Positions 30,869-36,591 of a DNA stretch of 38,035 nucleotides are shown here, piece by piece. The first letter of the stretch is position 1. Every line of letters starts with the position of its first letter. Location: positions 1 through 38,035 of the IMG/VR virus record IMGVR_UViG_3300025301_000040. The stretch is one strand, 5' to 3'. Both the position numbers and the translations under genes were made by a program. The notes beneath the pieces were generated by a model. The model had not been told where the DNA came from, did not search any database, and saw only the letters and a program-made list of their open reading frames with translations. The DNA comes from a virus.

Positions 30869-31202
30869 GCAACAGTCGTAACTACGTCGCCTAGTAGTTT
30901 ATCTGACCTTCGATTCCTGACCTAGCACTAAGCCAGGAGCGGCACCGTTTGTAAGAATCCCAGACTTTCGGTAAGTCGGTATCAACACCGTCTGACTTAG
31001 CGCTGAGATACGCTTCGTGTAAATCGCGTAAGGCTACGATAGCCTTGTATACTAACTCGTTATGATAGGACGCATTGTCACGAATCGCCTGACTTAGTCC
31101 GTCTGACATTTGCGTAGCCTGAGCCCTATCGCCAATGTGTAGCGTAGATATGATGTTCACCCCGTAAGTAGTTGAAGCTTACGACGTGGCAACGACTGTT
31201 GC
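30869..31202 (-). repeat. Inverted repeat enclosing small gene 1
   Basis: Arms at 30869-30890 and 31181-31202 (22 nt each, 18 of 22 identical as DNA inverted repeat; in leftward RNA 20 of 22 pair, with two G-U and two mismatches). They sit 1 nt after the stop end and 20 nt before the start of the 30891-31160 gene. This is the weakest of the three enclosing repeats. The right arm abuts the left arm of the next pair. Confidence 0.55.
30891..31160 (-). CDS. Hypothetical protein, 89 aa (enclosed gene 1)
   Basis: GTG 31160; no clear ribosome site (CTTACGGG just before). Helical throughout: ATQMSDGLSQAIRDN, AIVALRDLHEAYLSAK, then KRCRSWLSARSG near the end. Looks like a small helical bundle. Not recognised. 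Lies between arms of an inverted repeat and shares the leader word CTACTTACGG with the next gene. Confidence 0.5.
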   Translation of the reverse strand: MNIISTLHIGDRAQATQMSDGLSQAIRDNASYHNELVYKAIVALRDLHEAYLSAKSDGVDTDLPKVWDSYKRCRSWLSARSGIEGQINY

Positions 31203-31479
31203 TTAGACACCCTCAGAATGGCGCGAGCCCCGTAAGTAGTTAGGCCGTAACTAGGTAGCGTTCACGAACGCTGTCAGGAATAATGTTGAACGCCTTCTGT
31301 AACTTCTCGCGACATTGGCGATGTACTCGCATGTTGTGTAAGTCGCCGTTGGGTAACTCGTAAGCCCAAAAGGCCGTAAGTCGCCCGTAATGGCCACATA
31401 CTGGACATTCCTTCTTATTCATGGTTAGTAAGTCTCTCCGTAAGTAGATTGACTCGCACCATTCTGAGGATGCCTAAGC
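31201..31479 (-). repeat. 29-bp inverted repeat enclosing small gene 2
   Basis: Arms 31201-31229 and 31451-31479. DNA identity is 25 of 29; all four differences are transitions that give G-U pairs in RNA of the leftward strand, so that RNA can form an unbroken 29-bp stem. In plus-strand RNA they would be A-C mismatches. The loop contains the whole 31240-31422 gene and its ribosome site. Confidence 0.8.
31240..31422 (-). CDS. Small zinc-finger-like protein, 60 aa (enclosed gene 2)
   Basis: ATG 31422. Starts MNKKECPVCGHYGRLTAFWA: C6 and C9 with H11, and a second group H34, C37 (VHRQCRE) make a plausible four-ligand zinc site. The rest is helical (EKLQKAFNIIPDSVRERYL). Ribosome site is weak (GGAG about 13 nt before). 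Small nucleic-acid binder is the likely role, unproven. Confidence 0.55.
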   Translation of the reverse strand: MNKKECPVCGHYGRLTAFWAYELPNGDLHNMRVHRQCREKLQKAFNIIPDSVRERYLVTA

Positions 31480-31512
31480 GATGCTGATAACAGCGGGTTA
31501 GCAGGTTTTGAT

Positions 31513-31986
31513 GATGCTTAGCTTCTAGGAACACCGGAAGCGCCACTAAGTGTTACTTGGTTAGCTTGGCGAGAATCGCGTCTAGCTTAGCGTCTGTCTC
31601 AGCTTTGCCAGCGTCAACCTTAGCCTCTAAGGCATCCATTCGCGATTCGGCGACCTTCTTGGGCTTCGCAGGTTTCTTAGGAGCAACGACGTAAATTCTA
31701 ACGTCGTTGTCATCGGTACCAGACTGCCAGAAATTGCAGACTGTACCTTCGGGAACGCCTTTACCAGTTTTGCCCTCTAAGGCGTGCTTAGGAGACAGCA
31801 TTTGCTGGATGGTGCGCCCACCCTTAGGCGAAACGCTGTATCCAGCTTCGGCTTGCTTCGCGGGGCTCATTGCCCTGACCTTAGCGAAGGCGTCCTTTAT
31901 CGTTTTGACCGCTTTGGCTTCTAGGGTTCGGTATTGCATTTAGCTTTCGCTTTCCGCGCCTCCGATGCTCCTAGAAACTAAGCATC
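31513..31986 (-). repeat. 31-bp inverted repeat enclosing small gene 3
   Basis: Arms 31513-31543 and 31956-31986. DNA identity 27 of 31; the four differences again become G-U pairs only in leftward RNA, giving 31 of 31 paired. The right arm can also fold on itself (GATGCT..TAG/CTA AGCATC). The gene 31553-31939 lies 10 nt from one arm and 16 nt from the other. Confidence 0.8.
31553..31939 (-). CDS. Basic protein with C-terminal coiled coil, 128 aa (enclosed gene 3)
   Basis: ATG 31939; GGAAA 10 nt before. Lys/Ala-rich. Residues 1-30 helix (KAVKTIKDAFAKVRAMSPAK), 34-80 mixed with GYSVSPKGGRTIQ and TVCNFWQSGTDDNDVRIYV. Then comes a basic Pro/Lys hinge (APKKPAKPKK), and the last 30 residues are a heptad-like coiled coil (MDALEAKVDAGKAETDAKLD). 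Nucleic-acid binding with oligomerisation is plausible. No family recognised. First gene of the leftward trio. Confidence 0.55.
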   Translation of the reverse strand: MQYRTLEAKAVKTIKDAFAKVRAMSPAKQAEAGYSVSPKGGRTIQQMLSPKHALEGKTGKGVPEGTVCNFWQSGTDDNDVRIYVVAPKKPAKPKKVAESRMDALEAKVDAGKAETDAKLDAILAKLTK

Positions 31987-32049
31987 CCTGCGGGTTATTC
32001 CGTAGCTGCGTTGAGCGCCTCAGGAGCGTTACTCGACATCCTGCGCGCT

Positions 32050-32061
32050 ACTCCCGGGAGT
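32050..32061. promoter_or_regulatory. 12-nt palindrome
   Basis: ACTCCCGGGAGT is a perfect palindrome, followed at once by the hairpin GTGAT..ATCAC (32060-32083) with an inner CCTC/GAGG. Possible operator or structural element. Confidence 0.35.
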
Positions 32062-32206
32062 GATGGCCCTCTTGAGGAATCACCTTAGTCCGTCACCGGG
32101 TCGCGAGTCCTACTGGCGTCTGTTTCACCGCCGTTGTAAATGTGCTGTAGAGGCGGGTGGCCTCAACGGGCAATACCTTACAGCAATGCACTTACGTATG
32201 GCAATA

Positions 32207-32241
32207 ACTTACGCCTAACAGAGGCGACTTACGCCTACCAG
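32207..32241 (+). repeat. Direct repeat ACTTACGCCTA-N-CAG, two copies
   Basis: Copies at 32207-32221 and 32227-32241 (14 of 15 identical, period 20). Two further CTTAC words lie at 32177 and 32191, so four CTTAC sites occur in 56 nt. Iteron-like arrangement ahead of a palindrome and possible promoter. Confidence 0.5.
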
Positions 32242-32297
32242 CGAACGCACCGAATGAGGCAAGCGCGCCCACCCCCGGCGGTACCATCTGGCGTATC

Positions 32298-32334
32298 TGA
32301 TACGTATCAACTAAGAAAATATCCGCGGCATAAT
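32298..32334 (+). promoter_or_regulatory. Palindrome plus possible promoter
   Basis: TGATACGTATCA (32298-32309) is a perfect 12-nt palindrome. Twenty nt later is CATAAT (32329-32334), 5 of 6 to a -10, behind an A-rich spacer; the palindrome occupies the -35 position. It would drive the structured leader and the late genes and could be controlled by a dimeric protein. Confidence 0.35.
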
Positions 32335-32629
32335 TTCAGAGGATTTGTGTAGGAGCAGGAGCAATCTCATTTACCGTCTGAGGGAGCCAGCGATGCCTAG
32401 AAGGGGAGGGGGTTTCTTTCGGGAGGAAATGGAAACCCGACCCCCTCCGTAGGTTCCCCCGCGGGGTGGAGCCGAAATTGAACCCCACCGGCGTCGTAGA
32501 CATGCTTCCTTCGTCCGGCTGCAATGCCGGAGGTGGCTTCACTTCCTCGGAGGAGCCCAGGAATGCCTGCGTGGGTATGGGGTTATGAGTAAGTCGGGGT
32601 TTTTACCTTGTAGCGATGGCTACGTATGA

Positions 32630-32674
32630 GGGGGAGAAAAGAAAAGGGCCGCTACGTGGACTGTTGCAGCGGCC
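32630..32674 (-). terminator. Leftward Rho-independent-type terminator
   Basis: GGCCGCT (32647-32653) and AGCGGCC (32668-32674) make a perfect 7-bp GC-rich stem. On the leftward strand it is followed by CTTTTCTTTTCT. No leftward gene lies upstream, so a short leftward RNA starting near 32740 is possible. Confidence 0.5.
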
Positions 32675-32742
32675 ATTCCGTCCTCGGTCACCAGTTTCGG
32701 CTGTCCCTAGCGGCCTCCCCGCGTCCGTTCAGCCGAACAGGG
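32632..32742 (-). ncRNA. Candidate small leftward RNA (about 105 nt)
   Basis: Between a possible leftward -10 (TATAGT on the minus strand, 32745-32750) and the leftward terminator are two strong stems: CAGCCGAA/TTCGGCTG (32696-32737) and GGCCGCT/AGCGGCC. TCCCT (32704-32708) can also pair with AGGGA (32739-32743), giving a pseudoknot order of strands. No protein frame fits. Transcription is inferred; no good -35 was found. Confidence 0.3.
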
Positions 32743-33001
32743 AGGACTATACACTTATTTTCTAAGCGGTAGTAGTGGGATTGACGGCTGTTTTGGTGCT
32801 GTGGCGCTGGGGGTTGAGTAAGAGAGACGTACGGGGTGGGGGTCTCTCATTACGATACCGATGATATATCCACAATTTAGGGAGGGTATGGACAATGCTT
32901 ACTGCGCGGCGCACACGCAGAGAGGTAATACCCCCAGCGACCACAGTAGTGCTACTCTACACCACAGCCGAGTGTACTGAGAAGAGGAGTTACCACCGCA
33001 T

Positions 33002-34537
33002 ATGGTTACTCAAGTCACGATGACTGACCTTGAGCGTGAGTTAGCCAAGCGCCGATTCACTGAATTCCTCACCTTCGTCAAGATTCAGAACACCGACAGT
33101 GAAGGTGGAGCCCAGATGGCCTTCGAGAAGTGGCCACACCTTCTTACTTCCGCAGCGATTCTTGAGAAACACCGCCGCGTTATCTTTCTCAAGGCCAGGC
33201 AGATTGGTATCACCTGGCTTATGGCGGCATATGCACTCTGGACGGCTACTTACCACGACGGCGCCGTTGTTCTTGTCCTCTCAAAGGGGGAGAACGAGGC
33301 GAAAACCTTCCTCAGGCGCATCAAATTCATCCACTCCCGTCTCCCTGAGTCACTTCAAGGTGTGGTTGTTATCGACTCGACGACTGAATTCGGGTTCAAG
33401 AGTGAATCCAAGATAACGGCACTGCCCGCAACCGAAGATGCAGGTCGTTCAGAGACCGCAACCCTCGTGTTGCAAGACGAAGCGGACTACCACAAACACC
33501 TTGAGTCCAACTTCGCGGCTGTCAGACCTACTGTTGATGCGGGTGGGCAGCACATCATGGCTTCTACGTCCAATTACGAGACCATCGACAGCTTCTTCAA
33601 GCGGATGTACCGCCGTGCGAACACCTTAGAGGGTACGGAAAGCAACCACGACGGTGAATCGCGTTACGTCCGGGTGTTCTTTGGGTGGGATGTCCGTCCT
33701 GGGCGTGATACGGAGTGGCGTTCTGAAGTTACGGCAGATTACGACCAAGACCAGAGGGACAAAGAGTACCCAGAGTCAGAAGAACAGGCACTCGCTCCAC
33801 CTCAGGCCATCGCTGCCTTCGATTCCGCTGCTCTCGCCAGCATGTTGGAGAACGCCGAGGAGCCATTGGTGGTAAAAGGGTTACCGCCTGATGCTCGCAT
33901 GTGGCGAAAGTTCGTTATCGGCGACAAGTACACCGCATTCACCGATACTTCCCACGGAACGGGGAAGGACTTCGCCGTCACCGTTGTCTATAACTGTGTT
34001 ACGGGACTTATCGTTGCAGATATCAAGTCCAATACCCTCGACCCTGACGCATTGGCCCTTCAGTCAGTCAAGTTACTCGGTGAATATGACAATCCCATCT
34101 GGGGTATCGAGGACAACGACTGGGGTATACAAACCATCAAAAAGGCTCAACAGTTGGGTTATAGGCAGTTGTACCATAGGCCCATAAGTACCCAGAATCA
34201 GAATAAGAAGGGTCAAGTTGGCTGGCATACGAGTGAGTCCAGCCGCAATAGCCTCTACGGTGACTTACAACAGGCAGTCAAAGACCGTTCAGTAACGATG
34301 TTCGCCAGAGATGGCATCGCTCAGTTCACCCAGACCATCAAGAATCCCGACAAGAATGGACGAGTAGAGGCTATCGAGGGTGGACATGACGACTACCCAC
34401 TTGCCGTTGGCGGGGCATTACAGATGATTAGGTACGCGCGTAAGGCAAGAGCCCACTCATTCACACCAGCAGGTGACTTCAGTTCCATGGGAGCTTTTCT
34501 TACCGAGCGCGTTGTTCAGACGAAAAGTAGGTGGTAG
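33002..34537 (+). CDS. terL: Terminase large subunit
   Basis: A 511-aa packaging ATPase-nuclease, normal length. Walker A variant KARQIGIT (64-71), Walker B and catalytic acid LVLQDEAD (155-162), coupling motif near STSN (188-191). The C-terminal RNase H-like nuclease has D315 (TDTSHGTGKD), E370-D371 (GIEDNDWG) and D463-D464 (HDDYP). AGAGGAG lies 12 nt before ATG 33002; ATG 33020 is an alternative. First gene of the late block, followed by the portal 9 nt later. It drives DNA into the prohead and cuts it; a circularly permuted genome would fit headful-type packaging. Confidence 0.9.
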   Translation: MVTQVTMTDLERELAKRRFTEFLTFVKIQNTDSEGGAQMAFEKWPHLLTSAAILEKHRRVIFLKARQIGITWLMAAYALWTATYHDGAVVLVLSKGENEAKTFLRRIKFIHSRLPESLQGVVVIDSTTEFGFKSESKITALPATEDAGRSETATLVLQDEADYHKHLESNFAAVRPTVDAGGQHIMASTSNYETIDSFFKRMYRRANTLEGTESNHDGESRYVRVFFGWDVRPGRDTEWRSEVTADYDQDQRDKEYPESEEQALAPPQAIAAFDSAALASMLENAEEPLVVKGLPPDARMWRKFVIGDKYTAFTDTSHGTGKDFAVTVVYNCVTGLIVADIKSNTLDPDALALQSVKLLGEYDNPIWGIEDNDWGIQTIKKAQQLGYRQLYHRPISTQNQNKKGQVGWHTSESSRNSLYGDLQQAVKDRSVTMFARDGIAQFTQTIKNPDKNGRVEAIEGGHDDYPLAVGGALQMIRYARKARAHSFTPAGDFSSMGAFLTERVVQTKSRW

Positions 34538-34546
34538 GAGTAACCA

Positions 34547-36337
34547 ATGCCAACACAGAAACCCGATGAAGGGTATATCCGTGACTATCGTGAATACCTA
34601 CGCGGTGTCTGGTCTGCAACTCACGCACACTGGCATGGAGTGATAGACCCTTGGTACTGGCAGACGGCGACCATCTGGCCCGGTGGCTCTCAGCGTTCGA
34701 CCTATCTTCCCTCCACTGCACGCGCCATCGTTGACCATGCTGCCGACGTACACATGGCATTCGAGCCCAAGTTCTTTCGCAAGCCTCCTCGTGGAGGACG
34801 CAAGCATGAGAAAGATGCAGACGCCGTAGAGGCTGGACTGGGAGCAGTCTTCCTCGATGCGATGCTCCATGAGCCAGAACTTGCCTTCAAACAAGGCGCT
34901 AAGTACATGGGTCAGTATGGGTACAGCGTTATCGAAGGCCCCATCTTGGACTTCGAGAATAGGCCGGAGGAGCCGAAGCAGGGCAGGGGCGAGAGCGCCG
35001 ACGAGTTTCGGTGGCGTGAGATTGACTATCGCAACAGCAAGCGGAGTTGGAATCCCATCCGCATCCGCGCTCCTCACCCCCGTCACGTATTGATTGACCC
35101 CACTGAGCGGATGCCGGGAGAGGTCGTCAAACACCAATACCTCTACGTCTCACGCATCCTTGGTCTGTTGGAAACGCTCCGCAGTCGAGAGCGCAAGGCA
35201 GAATTCATCATCAAGAAGAACAGTTACCCCTTCTCGATAGATAACCCATTCCTCAATGTGGAGACCACCGAATACTGGTCTGCTGAATATCACGCCATGA
35301 CCGCAGGCGATGCACTGCTCTTCGTGGAGAAGAACGCCTATGGGTTCGTGCCGTTCAACCATGGTTTCTCAGGATTCGGTGGGGAGATGACCGAGAGCTT
35401 CGGTGACCCCCGAACGAAAGCACAAGGACTACTCGACCCCGTTATCCATGCACTGAAGGTCGAGGCCCAGAGCATGTCTGCGAAACACAATGCCATCATC
35501 GAACGCTCTTATCTTCGTACGCGCGTAGGTACGACGACTGACCCTGCAGAGATAGCGGAGCAACTCGATACCGAGGATGGCGTCATCCAGGCAGACTTCG
35601 GTGAAGTTGGTTTCATCGACTACCCCGAACTTGGTCGCTCACTCTTCCAGGTAGGGAATGAGGTTAAGGACGACATCACCATCGGCACCTTTGCCCGCGA
35701 TATCGCTGGTATGCGCCAACAAGGAGTAAGTACGGTTGGCCAACAGGCCATCCTCTCTACTGCCGCAACTCGTAAGTTCGCCACGGTGAATAAACAACTC
35801 AACCTGATGGCAAGCATCGTTGGCATGAACATCCTTCGGTTGGTAGACCGACTGGACATCACTATCGAATTGGGCGGTGACTCACTTAGTCCTGCCATGC
35901 TCCATCACGACTACAACATCATGGCTGAGTTCCAGACACTCGACCCCATCCTCCAGCTTCAGGAGCGCGAGGTAGGGATGAGGGAAGTCCAGATGAAACT
36001 CAAGTCCAGTGAGTCCTACCGCGAGAATGACCTCCGGGTACGGAACGAGTCACTGGAGAAGAAGCGCCTTATCAAGGAACTCGTGCGCGAGTCACCCGAA
36101 TACATCCAGGCCATCTCCCGCGAGGTAGCTCGTGAGGATGGGATGCTGGAAGTCATCGAGAACCTTCGAGCAGAAGAGGCGGCAGGCCAGCAAGGAGGGC
36201 CTCCACCAGGAGCGGGGCCGATGCCTGAGATTTCGGCAGGTGCAGGCGGTGGTGCAACGAGAGCCTTGCGTGGTGCGCTTACGGGCAGTACGGCCAAGCC
36301 AGGCATCCCACCGTTGCCACCGAATGTGACACCGTAA
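34547..36337 (+). CDS. Portal protein
   Basis: A 596-aa protein directly after terminase. The N-terminal part (WHGVIDPWYWQTATIWPGG, then a long helix) and the strand-rich middle (about 165-320, with APHPRHVLIDPTERMPG) look like the clip and wing of portals of short-tailed phages. Residues about 395-530 are long helices with QLNLMASIVGMNILRLVDRL and a charged stem region. The Gly/Pro-rich tail (QQGGPPPGAGPMPE) is typical of flexible portal ends. The TAA overlaps the next ATG. Role: twelve-fold ring at one capsid vertex for DNA entry. Family unassigned but position, length and texture agree. Confidence 0.8.
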   Translation: MPTQKPDEGYIRDYREYLRGVWSATHAHWHGVIDPWYWQTATIWPGGSQRSTYLPSTARAIVDHAADVHMAFEPKFFRKPPRGGRKHEKDADAVEAGLGAVFLDAMLHEPELAFKQGAKYMGQYGYSVIEGPILDFENRPEEPKQGRGESADEFRWREIDYRNSKRSWNPIRIRAPHPRHVLIDPTERMPGEVVKHQYLYVSRILGLLETLRSRERKAEFIIKKNSYPFSIDNPFLNVETTEYWSAEYHAMTAGDALLFVEKNAYGFVPFNHGFSGFGGEMTESFGDPRTKAQGLLDPVIHALKVEAQSMSAKHNAIIERSYLRTRVGTTTDPAEIAEQLDTEDGVIQADFGEVGFIDYPELGRSLFQVGNEVKDDITIGTFARDIAGMRQQGVSTVGQQAILSTAATRKFATVNKQLNLMASIVGMNILRLVDRLDITIELGGDSLSPAMLHHDYNIMAEFQTLDPILQLQEREVGMREVQMKLKSSESYRENDLRVRNESLEKKRLIKELVRESPEYIQAISREVAREDGMLEVIENLRAEEAAGQQGGPPPGAGPMPEISAGAGGGATRALRGALTGSTAKPGIPPLPPNVTP

Positions 36338-36591
36338 TGCCAGAAACAGACAACATATTCACCGAGGTTGTGATTGAGTTACGCGAGGAGATGGCTGCTA
36401 TCCGTGAGGAGAGTGAGGAGTTCGCAACGAAGTTCCTCCACGAAAAAGTGCAGCCCAGCCAGGTGATGCGTCGTTCCAGCAAGATGACTCCCGCACAGCG
36501 CAAAGAGTCTATTGATTCTATCGGCGGGCGTGATGCACTTCTAAAAATGATTCATGATGAAAGTGCGCGGAGGAATTCAAATGGCGACTGA
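36337..36591 (+). CDS. Small head-module protein, 84 aa
   Basis: Coupled to the portal by TAATG and overlapping the next gene by 11 nt. Helical and acidic at the start (FTEVVIELREEMAAIREESE), with a basic middle (QVMRRSSKMTPAQRKESIDS). Carries the ribosome site (CGGAGGAA) of the polyvalent gene in its end. Possibly an assembly chaperone or accessory. Not recognised. Confidence 0.55.
   Translation: MPETDNIFTEVVIELREEMAAIREESEEFATKFLHEKVQPSQVMRRSSKMTPAQRKESIDSIGGRDALLKMIHDESARRNSNGD

Larger units (their letters stand above)
31987..33001. other. Gene-free, structure-rich kilobase upstream of terminase
   Basis: No convincing gene in 1015 nt, while the rest of the genome is packed. Contents: palindromes (32050-32061, 32298-32309), direct repeats (32207-32241), a possible promoter (32329), stems at 32405-32448, 32457-32466, 32514-32531, 32610-32623, 32647-32674, 32696-32737. 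Divergent genes lie on each side. Candidates: late promoter with a long structured leader, packaging start site, replication origin, or a large non-coding RNA. Confidence 0.6.

Noticed and set aside
30869-31986. Integron-type attC cassettes
   Set aside because: Arms lack the attC core words (RYYYAAC/GTTRRRY pair) and enclose the genes instead of following them; no integrase is present.
30683-32241. CRISPR array from repeated GTAAG words
   Set aside because: Words are too short, spacing is irregular and the region is partly coding; no repeat-spacer pattern.
32140-32352. 70-codon rightward frame in the gene-free region
   Set aside because: Arg/Pro/Tyr-rich with no ribosome site; covers the direct repeats and palindrome, so more likely non-coding.
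32395-32500. tRNA-like look (GGTTC, TTCAA, GC-rich stems)
   Set aside because: No T-arm with a 5-bp stem around a 7-nt loop could be formed on either strand and no acceptor stem closes; kept only as unassigned structure.
32762-32944. 60-codon leftward frame
   Set aside because: No ribosome site and a basic, low-quality translation; lies in the presumed late leader.
34598-35137. 179-codon leftward frame in the portal gene
   Set aside because: Shadow of the portal; isolated, no neighbours on that strand.
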